Source: Geomonas paludis (GTDB lineage Bacteria; Desulfobacterota; Desulfuromonadia; Geobacterales; Geobacteraceae). From it: a DNA stretch of 64,000 nucleotides. Numbering within the stretch: position 1 is the first letter of the stretch; each line of letters opens with the position of its first letter. Of the stretch, positions 9,051 to 17,661 are shown one piece after another. The notes under the pieces are model-generated. The model had not been told where the DNA came from and did not search any database. It saw nothing but the letters and a program-made list of their open reading frames with translations. The translations under genes were made by a program, and so were the position numbers. The stretch is from the NCBI RefSeq assembly GCF_014193585.1, contig NZ_BLXY01000016.1, positions 1-64,000 on the forward strand, given 5' to 3'.

Positions 9051-10245
9051 ATTCCTCTGTCATCCTTTGCGCAGTAAAAAGTCTGCGGTAACGTTCGTAC
9101 CCCTTGCGCCCCTGCTCGGCGTACAGCTCCTTGTCGAGGAGCAGTTGCACCATCTGGCCGGCGTAGCCGTCGACGTCGTCCTTCTCGAAGGTGAAGCCGC
9201 CGTCGCCATCCTGCACCACCTCGGGAAGTCCCCCGACCCTGGTCGCCAGCACCGGGACGCGCTTGGCCATCGCCTCGACGCAGGTGAGGCCGAAGGACTC
9301 GAACTCCTGTGATCCCACCAGGAGCAGGTTGGCCTGCTGCAGGATCTGCATGGCATCCGAGCGGAAGTCGAGGACGTGCACGTTGCCCGTGATATCGAGC
9401 TCCTGCACCATACCCTTTACCGCGTCGATTTCCTCCGCGCTGCCGTGTCCGCAGATGAGGAACCGCGCCTGCGGCACCCGCTGCAGTGTCTTCTTGAACG
9501 CCCGGAGCAGGAAGCTGTGCCCCTTTCGGGCCTCGTAGGTCCCGAGCATCAGGCACAGCGGCGTGTCCGGAGCAAGACCAAGCTCCCCTCGGATGTCGAG
9601 TCCTGGTGCTTGGTCACCGGCAAAATCGAGGCCGTTGTAGACGAAGCGGACCTTGCTGCGGTCTGCGTAGATCTGCGGCCGGACCGAGAGTGATTCAGCC
9701 GCCGCACGCGATACCGTCACGAAAGCCTTGGTGTGGCGAGCCAGGAGCGCATCGACCCGGTCCTCCTGGAGTCTCGCGCAGCGGGAGGCCGCGGTGCCCA
9801 GGTTGTGGAAGTTTTGAATGCTCTGCGGCTTGCCGGAGTAGAGCCCCCAGGCGATACCTGCGGCGCGGCAGGTATCAGCGCCGGGGTAGCCGCCGTTCAC
9901 CACCATGAGCCGGTCGCAGTTCTCGCGCAGCAGGATTTCCTTCAGTCTGCGCGTCGCCGAAGCGATGAAGAGGTAGCGCGACAAAGGCGAGGAGCAGACC
10001 CGGAAGGTGTCCAGGATCTTGTTGCCGCGGGTCTTCTCCGCCCAACGCGCATAGGTCGGGATCCGGTGCGTCACCACCTTGCAGGGGCGCTGCAGCCGCT
10101 GACGGATCACGGCCAAGCCCGGGTAGTCCTCGTTGCAGACCAGCACGAACTCGTCCCCCGCCTCCGGCCAATGATTGATCAGCGTGGCGATGAAGGTGTC
10201 TATGCCACCCCGGTTATAGGTCTCGGTGTACAGCATTATCTTCAT
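9031..10245 (-). CDS. Glycosyltransferase family 4 (GT-B fold)
   Basis: The 404-residue protein has an N-terminal YTETYNRGGIDTF acceptor-half motif and a C-terminal donor half containing LMLGTYEARKG, FLICGHG and the ESFGLTCVEAMAKRVPVLA segment. The latter is the EX7E motif of retaining GT4 enzymes. It would add one sugar to the lipid-linked unit. It begins 57 bases after the hexapeptide acyltransferase gene and overlaps the next gene by 20 bases. Confidence 0.88.
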   Translation of the reverse strand: MKIMLYTETYNRGGIDTFIATLINHWPEAGDEFVLVCNEDYPGLAVIRQRLQRPCKVVTHRIPTYARWAEKTRGNKILDTFRVCSSPLSRYLFIASATRRLKEILLRENCDRLMVVNGGYPGADTCRAAGIAWGLYSGKPQSIQNFHNLGTAASRCARLQEDRVDALLARHTKAFVTVSRAAAESLSVRPQIYADRSKVRFVYNGLDFAGDQAPGLDIRGELGLAPDTPLCLMLGTYEARKGHSFLLRAFKKTLQRVPQARFLICGHGSAEEIDAVKGMVQELDITGNVHVLDFRSDAMQILQQANLLLVGSQEFESFGLTCVEAMAKRVPVLATRVGGLPEVVQDGDGGFTFEKDDVDGYAGQMVQLLLDKELYAEQGRKGYERYRRLFTAQRMTEEYAKLIR

Positions 10246-10302
10246 GATGCTAGCTTGTGACCTCTGGTGCGGTTATTCGCGGCATGCGTGCTACGGCTCA
10301 AG

Positions 10303-10848
10303 TCACTGCACTCCCTTTGTATCTCTGATCTTTCGTGCCGGGACCCCGCCCCAAAGCTCATTTGCCGGAACCTGTTTTGCGACCACCGCCCCTGCAGCGA
10401 TCACGGCATCTTTGCCAATCTCAGCGCCCGGAGAGAGTACCGCCCGTGCACCGATCCAAACGCCACTGCCAATGATGATAGGGAGGGATTGCTCCCCTGT
10501 CTCAGTGTGATTCACATTTTCGAAGCAGCAAAACGGTCCGATCTGGCAGTGGTCGCCGATTACTGTGCGGGCGGTCCCTTCGAAGCGGCAGCCCATATTG
10601 ATGAAAATGCCGTTGCCGAAGCTGATCCCGCGCAGATCAGAACACCAAAGCGGGGAACGGATGTAAGCATTGAAAATGTCGATCTCTGCTCCCCCGAACC
10701 GGAGCAGCAAGTTGCGCAAAGGTGATAGAGAAAGGAAATCAGGAACGAGGTTGAAAAAAAACAAAAAGAACCTCGGCCTGAAAAAGTGCAGGTCATGTTT
10801 GACCATGCCCGGGACGCGTGTAGTTAGATACCTTAGCAACCTTCCCAC
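10303..10848 (-). CDS. Left-handed beta-helix acyltransferase (WcaF/MAT-like)
   Basis: This 181-residue protein is dominated by hexapeptide repeats (IGDHCQIGP, IIIGSGVWIGARAVLSP, GAEIGKDAVIAAGAVV) and ends with the usual VPANELWGGVPARKI. It probably O-acetylates a sugar of the glycan with acetyl-CoA. Translation most likely starts at the GTG at 10848, since AAAGGAG lies 6 bases upstream, shortly after the flippase stop. Acceptor unknown. Confidence 0.85.
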   Translation of the reverse strand: MGRLLRYLTTRVPGMVKHDLHFFRPRFFLFFFNLVPDFLSLSPLRNLLLRFGGAEIDIFNAYIRSPLWCSDLRGISFGNGIFINMGCRFEGTARTVIGDHCQIGPFCCFENVNHTETGEQSLPIIIGSGVWIGARAVLSPGAEIGKDAVIAAGAVVAKQVPANELWGGVPARKIRDTKGVQ

Positions 10849-10866
10849 TCCGAACTCCTTTCAGCC

Positions 10867-12456
10867 TCACTTGCGGACCAACTGGAAGCGCCCCAGCTTG
10901 ATCTCTTCCCGGGATAGACCCGCAATGCCAGGCACCAGCAAAAGCAACAACGCAACGGCAATGAGATAGACAATCCCCGACAGTATCAGTCTGGCGCACA
11001 GGGTCACAACCGCCTCGCTCAAAGGAGGCAACGGCACCATTTGCACCAATGCCGAGATGTTGCAGGTAGCAGTGGCGAGGCGCGAACCATAGGCTAAAGC
11101 ATAAACTGTGGTTATCAGAGCGATCTGGATGCCAATCCATTTGGTGAACCGGATCCCGAGGTACCTTGTGTTGCAATAAAGTTGAACGTTGGTGCCGACG
11201 AACTGCCAGATCAGCATCTTGAGCGCCAGACCAGAAGCCCCAAGCGCCAGGCCGGGGACGGGGTAGGACGCCGGAGCTATGCAGACATAGGTTATAGGGA
11301 GGCTCACCACCATCATGATGATCCCGATCCTGGCGTAAAGCCAAGTCTGTCCAGTCGCCACCATAAGGGATCCGCTGAGTTGCCCGAAAGTCTGGTGTAT
11401 GGGGTAAAGCGCCATCAGGGCGATAGGGACAACTGCACCGCTGAATTTTGTCCCGCCGACCAGGGCAACTATGGTCTCACTCTGAACGGAGAGGAAACAG
11501 CTGGTCACCGTGGCGATAAAAAGGAATAGCCTGATGCGCTCAAAAAGCCCCAGCAGTCTTCCCCGATCTTGCTCCTCGTGTGCCAGGGCGAACTCTCTGG
11601 TAAGCAGCGGAGTCATAGCACTTGTGAATATGAACGCAATCTGTCCAAGCCTGTCAGAAAGACCGAAGAATCCCTGTTGCGCCGAACCGCCGATAAGTTG
11701 CAAAAACCAACGGTCGAAATACAAAAACAGAAAACCGCTGAGCATGAGAAGCGTGAGCGGACGGGCGTATTCAAGGACAAATTGGAGATACCGTTTCACC
11801 TCTTCCCTGGGGAACTCCCATGGTTTCAGTGCGGGCGCCCGCCATGCGCCCTGCCGGTTGAGCCATAGTGCGGACAGGACCACAGTTCCGCCTACAACAA
11901 CGACTTGAGCCCAGAAGTACGCATGAAGGCTCATCATCCCGAACAGCACCAAGCTGACTAGGACCAGGCACTTTAGCACGTTTTGCAACAGACGGATCTT
12001 CTCGAGCCCTACCGTAAGCGACTTTCCATCGGAAAGGTACACAAGGAATTGGTAGAGGAAAACCGTCACGGTAAAGGCAAAGGCATCCCACAGATAAACA
12101 GGTGGTACCTGTGGCCAAAGCAAGGTATTGACACCCGCAACCTCCGTTACCGCTATAAAAAGACCAAAAAGCAGAGTGATGCCCAGGGAAAAGTAGAGCG
12201 TGACTCCGGAGGAAAGGTCCGTGTCTTCCTTGTGTCCTTTTCTGGAGACCCAGTTGAAGTAAGCGACCGGGACCTGAAGGGCAAGCGTGTCAAAGATCAG
12301 CTTGAAGTTGTTGGTGATGAACTCAAATCTTCCGAATTGCTCAGGGCCCAGGGCACGGGGTACAAAGGCCATGGTGACGACCCCCAGGAGGACGCCGATG
12401 ACATTTGCTACCAGTTTGAAACCGAAACGTTTTTTAAGTGAAGCGGCCGTGGTCAA
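10867..12456 (-). CDS. Polysaccharide flippase (Wzx/MATE-like)
   Basis: The 529-residue protein is almost entirely hydrophobic, with about 12-14 predicted membrane segments. It starts with a basic N-terminus and GVVTMAFVPRALGPEQFGRFEF, the characteristic opening of the Wzx/PST flippase family. It would move the lipid-linked repeat unit across the inner membrane. The start appears to be a TTG, with AGAAGGGA about 6 bases upstream. No polymerase (Wzy) or ligase was recognised beside it. Confidence 0.85.
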   Translation of the reverse strand: MTTAASLKKRFGFKLVANVIGVLLGVVTMAFVPRALGPEQFGRFEFITNNFKLIFDTLALQVPVAYFNWVSRKGHKEDTDLSSGVTLYFSLGITLLFGLFIAVTEVAGVNTLLWPQVPPVYLWDAFAFTVTVFLYQFLVYLSDGKSLTVGLEKIRLLQNVLKCLVLVSLVLFGMMSLHAYFWAQVVVVGGTVVLSALWLNRQGAWRAPALKPWEFPREEVKRYLQFVLEYARPLTLLMLSGFLFLYFDRWFLQLIGGSAQQGFFGLSDRLGQIAFIFTSAMTPLLTREFALAHEEQDRGRLLGLFERIRLFLFIATVTSCFLSVQSETIVALVGGTKFSGAVVPIALMALYPIHQTFGQLSGSLMVATGQTWLYARIGIIMMVVSLPITYVCIAPASYPVPGLALGASGLALKMLIWQFVGTNVQLYCNTRYLGIRFTKWIGIQIALITTVYALAYGSRLATATCNISALVQMVPLPPLSEAVVTLCARLILSGIVYLIAVALLLLLVPGIAGLSREEIKLGRFQLVRK

Positions 12457-12477
12457 AGCAATCCCTTCTGGTCGTAC

Positions 12478-13623
12478 TTACGCGGTAATGGCATCGAAAA
12501 AGATGTCCCGCGTCACCCGGTGCTCCGACTCGGGGGTGGTCAGGTAGTTGTACTTATAAAGATCGTAGCGTTCAATGTCTGGCTGCCGAACCTCGATCTC
12601 CCCCGGTGTCACGACATGGTCAATGTTGTAAAGAGGCTGGTGCAGATATTCAGCGAAATCTGCTATCCAGCCCACAATCGTGTTGCGGTAAATGCGCTCC
12701 ATCTCGTCGCTGTAACAAAATATGAGCGGCTTGCGGCCAAGAACCGCATAGCTTATCGCCGTGCTGTGGTGTGAGATAACGAACTCCGCATCGCGGACAA
12801 GTTCGGCGGTGACCCCTTTGAAAGCACGCCGATTAAAATAGCTGTCCCCGTATTCTGCCTTCGGGTGAGCCGCAATGACAACGTGAATTCCGTATCTTTC
12901 TTCGACCATGTCGAAGAACCGCTCGAGAGAAGTAGCGTAGATGGCGGGGTCGATGTAGTCCCACCCGACAAGTTTTATGTCTGACTGGAACGCAAGGTTG
13001 ATGTCCAGAAAAATGCAGTATGGCTCGGCTACCAGCCGGCCTTGTTTTCTGTCCGTGATCTTGTAGTTGTCGTAATCACACAAGTTGACCGGAATCTTGA
13101 TCCCTGCTTTGGGGTGCATCGCAATCGAGGCATACCCGGCTGCGAAAACGACGTCAAAGGGCTTCACAGGGAAGAGCCTTGATGCTACGGCACCTCGAAC
13201 CTTTGTCCCAACTTCGCGAATCAGCTTCAGTGGGTTACGCAGCAAAGCACCAAGTTTTCTAGCCCTACCCCTGTCCTTTATTGGGAAATTTCCCCACTCA
13301 AAGAAGAAGAGCCGGCAATCAAAGCGGTTGAGCACACGAAAGAGCCGGTTAAACCGTCGCTCGTAGTTGACAATCATCACGAAATTGGTGAGGGCAGAAT
13401 CTGTAGCAGCAAGCAGTTGCTCTAGATGCTGGTAGCTTTCGACTTTCACCCGGTAATCACGTGATTGCCCTTCAGTCTTACCGTCCCCCATCAGCAGACC
13501 CGTGACGTCCCAGTATGCTACCGGCACTCCATGCTCCCGGAGATAGCTGATGTACCAGTCCCGCTCGACCTTTTCGCTTAGCGGCATCCAGGATATGTAG
13601 ACGACCTTTTTCACAGCGCCCAT
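12478..13623 (-). CDS. Unannotated GT-B-like protein, candidate CMP-nonulosonate transferase
   Basis: I do not recognise a named family for this 381-residue protein. Two features stand out: an HP motif in VVIAAHPKAEY (residues 253-254) and a downstream VISHHSTAISYAVLGRKPL segment with Ser-Thr at 287-288. Bacterial sialyltransferases and some Kdo and capsule transferases use HP and S(S/T) motifs to bind CMP-sugars. It sits in an operon that appears to make a CMP-activated nonulosonic acid but has no other obvious CMP-sugar transferase. It overlaps the SDR gene by 13 bases, or by 4 (GTGA) if the GTG at 13614 is the start. Function inferred, not shown. Confidence 0.5.
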   Translation of the reverse strand: MGAVKKVVYISWMPLSEKVERDWYISYLREHGVPVAYWDVTGLLMGDGKTEGQSRDYRVKVESYQHLEQLLAATDSALTNFVMIVNYERRFNRLFRVLNRFDCRLFFFEWGNFPIKDRGRARKLGALLRNPLKLIREVGTKVRGAVASRLFPVKPFDVVFAAGYASIAMHPKAGIKIPVNLCDYDNYKITDRKQGRLVAEPYCIFLDINLAFQSDIKLVGWDYIDPAIYATSLERFFDMVEERYGIHVVIAAHPKAEYGDSYFNRRAFKGVTAELVRDAEFVISHHSTAISYAVLGRKPLIFCYSDEMERIYRNTIVGWIADFAEYLHQPLYNIDHVVTPGEIEVRQPDIERYDLYKYNYLTTPESEHRVTRDIFFDAITA

Positions 13624-14387
13624 CCATCATCGACCACGATGTTCTGACCGTTCACGAATTTGGACATGTCGCTCAACAGGTACAGCAGCGTCCCGGTGAG
13701 GTCCTGCGGGTCGAGCATCCCTTTTGAAAGCGAGAAGGCACGATACTTATCCAGGAATTCCACAGGTTGGGCATCGAGGATGCCACCGGGACTGATGCAG
13801 TTGACCCTGATGTTGGAGCCCTTGAAGTACTTGGCCAGATACTTCGTGAGATGTATGACTGCGGACTTTATAGCGGCGTACTCCACCGGCATGGTCATCC
13901 GCGTTCCCTCGTAAACCTCGAACCGTGGGGCGACCACCCCATAGATCGACGCCATGTTGACGATGTTCCCGTAGCCCTGTTTTTGAAAGTGCAGTCCGAA
14001 CTGCTGCGAGGTCAGGAAATAACCGCCCAAATGGGTGCCGACATTGTCGCAGAAGTCTTCGTACGTCACATCCTCCAGCCGGGCACCGTAGCGCTTGTTG
14101 CGAGGATAGGCATTGTTGACCAGGGCATCCACCCTGCCATAGCGCTCCGTCAGCACAGTTATCAGCCGCTGCACTGATTCTTTGGACGTGATGTCCAGCA
14201 ACTCGAAATCTGCTTTGCCCGAATTTGCTATGATCTCATCAGCCAGCTTCCTGCCATTTTCTTCAGAAGTGTCTGCAATGACCGCGACCGCTCCGGCTGC
14301 CGCAACGGCACGGGCGTATTCGCTGCCTATGCGCCCGGCGGCACCGGTAATCACCACCACTTTATTGTCAATATCCACACCGTTCAT
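13611..14387 (-). CDS. Short-chain dehydrogenase/reductase
   Basis: This 258-residue SDR has the NAD(P)-binding TGAAGRIG, the NNAY segment, the catalytic Ser in NMASIYG and YAAIK (YXXXK). RVNCISPGGI and a C-terminal VDDGWAL complete the classical layout. SDRs of this kind (for example PtmA of Campylobacter) occur in legionaminic acid loci, so a role in making or modifying the nonulosonate precursor is plausible. That link is inference from context. Confidence 0.83.
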   Translation of the reverse strand: MNGVDIDNKVVVITGAAGRIGSEYARAVAAAGAVAVIADTSEENGRKLADEIIANSGKADFELLDITSKESVQRLITVLTERYGRVDALVNNAYPRNKRYGARLEDVTYEDFCDNVGTHLGGYFLTSQQFGLHFQKQGYGNIVNMASIYGVVAPRFEVYEGTRMTMPVEYAAIKSAVIHLTKYLAKYFKGSNIRVNCISPGGILDAQPVEFLDKYRAFSLSKGMLDPQDLTGTLLYLLSDMSKFVNGQNIVVDDGWAL

Positions 14388-14414
14388 ATCTGCCTCCGCC
14401 TCTGCAAATCGTGA

Positions 14415-15488
14415 TCAGGCTGCAGCAGGTTCAGTCAAAGACTCAGCCGGTGCAGGGGCTTCATCTTTTGCAAACCGATGCTTCAGGGACAAGAAGGGCA
14501 TCTCGATGAAACGGAACGAGAGCTCTGTTACGACCAGTGAAGCTGCCGCGCATGCCAACAATACAGGGATGTTCTTAGGGTTTGTCACGTTCAATATCCA
14601 GTAATGCCAAAGATAGAGACCGTATGATCTTTTCCCGAAGTACACCAGCGGCTTCGTGGAAAGGATCGATTTGCTTATGTTGAATCCAGGCTTGACGGCG
14701 AGGTATATCAGGCCGCAGGTTAGTACCGGTATTATGAAGATTGGTCCGCTGAAGAAGCCGGGATCAGCGGTAAAAGCATCCCTTCGCAGCATGAACAAAG
14801 CGATACCTCCAAACGACAGCAAGGGAAGGACCGCCTCCAAAGGTTTGGGCAAAACGACACGGTGATTCCAAAAGTGAAAAGCTATCGCAAGGCAGCAGCC
14901 GAAGAGGAGGGTGAAAGCGCGAGTGTCAAAGCCGTAGTACAGTCGCCACCAAGGCACTGATGTTGACATAATAAAAGTCTCTGACATGGAAAGCAGCGTC
15001 AGGGTCAAGCTGGTAACCAGAAGCCCTTTCCCGCCCCACTTCTTCACCACCGCGTACAGAATGATGGGCCAGAGGAAATAGAACTGTTCCTCAACCGAAA
15101 GAGACCACGTGTGCCCCAGTTCGCCAGGGCGGTTCAAGCCGGCGGCACCAGCCCAATTTGCGACGTAAAAGAACACCAACGCGATATCGCCGAAATGCCG
15201 ACTGAGGTTTTTCCCGAAGAGGGTGACCAATGTTCCGTACACGATCAGCAGGCAGAAAAGAGCAGGGAATAATCGCAGTAACCGACGAATGTAGAAGTTA
15301 CGGAAACCGATATCGCCGCTACGGGAATACTCACCCAGAAGGATAGAAGTGATCAAGAACCCGCTCAAGGTAAAGAAGACATCAACGCCGAATCCACCGC
15401 GCTGGAGGATGGGAAGCCCGTAATGGGCAAGACACACGGTGACAATCGCAATGCCGCGAATGCCATCAAGGGCGGCTGTGTATCTCAT
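14415..15488 (-). CDS. Acyltransferase 3 family membrane protein (OafA/YrhL type)
   Basis: The 357-residue protein has about ten membrane helices and the Acyl_transf_3 signatures LDGIRGIAIVTVCLAHYG, with the catalytic-type His, and FFTLSGFLIT near the N-terminus. SVEEQFYFLWP lies further on. These proteins O-acetylate surface sugars across the membrane. It ends in a short Ala/Glu/Pro-rich tail. It overlaps the hexapeptide acyltransferase gene by 4 bases. Confidence 0.87.
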   Translation of the reverse strand: MRYTAALDGIRGIAIVTVCLAHYGLPILQRGGFGVDVFFTLSGFLITSILLGEYSRSGDIGFRNFYIRRLLRLFPALFCLLIVYGTLVTLFGKNLSRHFGDIALVFFYVANWAGAAGLNRPGELGHTWSLSVEEQFYFLWPIILYAVVKKWGGKGLLVTSLTLTLLSMSETFIMSTSVPWWRLYYGFDTRAFTLLFGCCLAIAFHFWNHRVVLPKPLEAVLPLLSFGGIALFMLRRDAFTADPGFFSGPIFIIPVLTCGLIYLAVKPGFNISKSILSTKPLVYFGKRSYGLYLWHYWILNVTNPKNIPVLLACAAASLVVTELSFRFIEMPFLSLKHRFAKDEAPAPAESLTEPAAA

Positions 15489-16048
15489 GGTCTTTGATCT
15501 CCGATGTTTCTGATAACCCTGGCTGGGTTGCCCGCGGCAAGAACACCTGCCGGGACTGACTTGGTGACGAGGCTACCGGCGCCGACCACGGAGTTATCCC
15601 CGATAGTGACGCCCGGGAGCACAATGACGTTCGCTCCCAACCAGCATCCCCTTTTAAGGACCACCGGTTCGGAGACGTAGTGGCCCTGATCGATGATCGG
15701 GATGTCGGGGCTGTCGAACCGGTGGTTATTCACATACAGATGAACGCCGGATCCCATCATGACGTCATCCTCGATAGTGATACCGGCTCCCCCATCGCGA
15801 GGGTCGGCAAAGAACATGGTCGTGGGGCGGACCACCACCCTCTTCCCAATGGAGATCTTGGAGCAGCAGATGGCATATGCGCCTGGCCTGAAGTCGGCAC
15901 TGTCATCGAAATGCAGGAACTTCTCTTTGCAAAGACGCAGCATAGTCGACCTGAAATGCAGTCGCCAGTGAGTGTAAGGGATGTCCGGCCCGAGGCGGTC
16001 CGCTGCTTTCCAAAACCGTATCCGTTGCAGCAATTCAGAAAGAAACAT
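15485..16048 (-). CDS. Hexapeptide-repeat O-acetyltransferase
   Basis: About 187 residues with a C-terminal left-handed beta helix: GITIEDDVMMGSGVHLYVNNH, then LKRGCWLGANVIVLPGVTIGDNSVVGAGS, ending in the maltose-O-acetyltransferase-like VLAAGNPARVI. It probably acetylates a glycan sugar. I prefer the ATG at 16048 because AAGGAG stands 6 bases before it; a TTG one codon earlier is possible. The preceding cytidylyltransferase stop (TAG) lies just upstream. Confidence 0.84.
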   Translation of the reverse strand: MFLSELLQRIRFWKAADRLGPDIPYTHWRLHFRSTMLRLCKEKFLHFDDSADFRPGAYAICCSKISIGKRVVVRPTTMFFADPRDGGAGITIEDDVMMGSGVHLYVNNHRFDSPDIPIIDQGHYVSEPVVLKRGCWLGANVIVLPGVTIGDNSVVGAGSLVTKSVPAGVLAAGNPARVIRNIGDQRP

Positions 16049-16051
16049 CAA

Positions 16052-16759
16052 CTACTCCTTCCCCCGCGTCTTCATAAGGAACTCGACAAACTGAAAATCC
16101 AGTTCGGAGTCGATGTCGATGGAGCGGTCCTCGGGCATTTCGTAAAGAAGCGTGTCGGCGTTGAAGACCGAGTCGCTCTCAAACATGCAGTCACGGCGCC
16201 AAACGTAGACTGAGGCGTTCATGTCGTAACATTTCGGGCCATCCTGACGGCGCACCACCGGAGTCTCCAGTTTCTTGGCGAGACGCACGAACCCGTTTGC
16301 ATCGGCTTCGACCAAGTTGAAGTAGGGCGAGCGCCGCGAGTTCATTCCGGTGATGACGTTCGATACTCCTCGCGTCTCCAGAAGGTTTACCGCCCCTATG
16401 ATGTCTTCCGCAAAACGCAGGGGAGAAGTCGCGTCAAGATCAACCAGCGTGGTGAAGGTATCGCCAGTGATTCGCTCCACCTCCCGAACGCAATGCCTGA
16501 TGGCCGGGATCTTCGCCGCCTGGTCCGTGGCAAGTTCATCGGGCCGCTTGATCAGATGCTGCGCACCCCACCTACCGGCGATATCAAGGATCTCATCGGA
16601 ATCGCTGCTGACGGCAATGGTGCGGAACAGACCGGACTCGATGGCCTGCTGAAGGCTGTACGCGATGAGGGGCTTGCCGAGCAGTTCCCGGATGTTCTTG
16701 TTCTTGACGCCCTTCGACCCGCCTCGCGCACAGATCGTACAGAGCCTGTTTACTTCCAT
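16052..16759 (-). CDS. legF: CMP-nonulosonate cytidylyltransferase (LegF/NeuA-like)
   Basis: The 235-residue protein has the CMP-NeuAc-synthetase signature CTICARGGSKGVKNKNIREL at the N-terminus, then VSSDSDEIL and VDLDATSPLR. It would activate a nonulosonic acid with CTP to the CMP-sugar. The neighbouring LegB, LegC, NeuC-like, NeuB-like and PtmE-like genes suggest the sugar is a legionaminic acid. I chose the ATG at 16759, which has AGGAG 6 bases upstream; the ATG at 16765 abuts the ribosome site. The symbol rests on context, since LegF, NeuA and PseF are hard to tell apart by eye. Confidence 0.82.
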   Translation of the reverse strand: MEVNRLCTICARGGSKGVKNKNIRELLGKPLIAYSLQQAIESGLFRTIAVSSDSDEILDIAGRWGAQHLIKRPDELATDQAAKIPAIRHCVREVERITGDTFTTLVDLDATSPLRFAEDIIGAVNLLETRGVSNVITGMNSRRSPYFNLVEADANGFVRLAKKLETPVVRRQDGPKCYDMNASVYVWRRDCMFESDSVFNADTLLYEMPEDRSIDIDSELDFQFVEFLMKTRGKE

Positions 16760-17661
16760 ACCCATCTCCTTTCAGTCACAGCCCGCTCGGCAGCGGCCAC
16801 CATTCCTACCACGTCAATGCCTTCTTCAAGGGTGCAGAGAAAATCAGCTTGCCCTTCAACGACAGCGCGGTGCATCTCACGGTAGGTATGATCCCTCTCA
16901 GCAGTAACGTGCTGCCGCACATCGTCGACCACGAGCTCACCGGTTATGAAATTGATGCCAATGGTGTGCTGCTGCGTGTTGATCACCAGCTCACGCCGGG
17001 TAAGCCGGTCCAGGTAATTCAACTGCACAGTGACCACCGGGCAGCGTACGGTAGTCAGCATCACGGCGAACACATCATCGCTGCTGATCTCCAACGCGCT
17101 GTAGTGTCCCCCAAGGGCGGTCAACTGCCGCCACCCCCCCAAGAGCCAGTTAAGGTAATCGAGTTCGTGGCTTAAATCGCGCAGCACGCCACCACCGGCG
17201 CCGCCGTTGGCAGAGTACCCATCCCGGTAATCCCGGCCCGGCCGCCAACCAGGCAAGTATTGACCGACGTAGGCCTGTACAGAAACAACGGTCTCAACTT
17301 CCAGCAAATGGCGCAACTTCTGTAGCAGGGGATGGAACCTGAGGTTATAGGCAACGTACACGCTCTGAAAGCGGTGTTGCGGCATCTGTCTCGGTTCGTG
17401 GAAGAGGGGCTTTTCCACAAGCACGCGCCCTGCGAAGCCGGCCTCTGCCAATTCGCACAGCCCGGCATGATGCTTCGCTGTCTCGCTGGCCAGGACCACG
17501 TAATCCGGCTGGAAACCTGAGATGGATTCCGGTATTGTGCTGAACCTGGGATAATCGGTAGTAGGGCGCGAAGTGACCAGGGCCACTTCGCAACCGAGTT
17601 CAGCCAGAATGCGCGCATGGCGGCTCCCTATCGACCCATACCCGACTACCAGTGCCTTCAT
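16750..17661 (-). CDS. Gfo/Idh/MocA-family oxidoreductase
   Basis: This 303-residue protein starts with the dinucleotide-binding VVGYGSIGSRHARIL and contains VLVEKPLFHE, the EKP motif of the Gfo/Idh/MocA family. It also has the later GGGVLRDLSHELDYLNWLLG, where catalytic Asp/His residues usually lie. It is probably an NAD(P)-dependent sugar oxidoreductase. Homologues occur in legionaminic acid loci next to PtmE-like genes. The exact step is unknown. It overlaps both neighbours (4 and 10 bases). Confidence 0.84.
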   Translation of the reverse strand: MKALVVGYGSIGSRHARILAELGCEVALVTSRPTTDYPRFSTIPESISGFQPDYVVLASETAKHHAGLCELAEAGFAGRVLVEKPLFHEPRQMPQHRFQSVYVAYNLRFHPLLQKLRHLLEVETVVSVQAYVGQYLPGWRPGRDYRDGYSANGGAGGGVLRDLSHELDYLNWLLGGWRQLTALGGHYSALEISSDDVFAVMLTTVRCPVVTVQLNYLDRLTRRELVINTQQHTIGINFITGELVVDDVRQHVTAERDHTYREMHRAVVEGQADFLCTLEEGIDVVGMVAAAERAVTERRWVWK

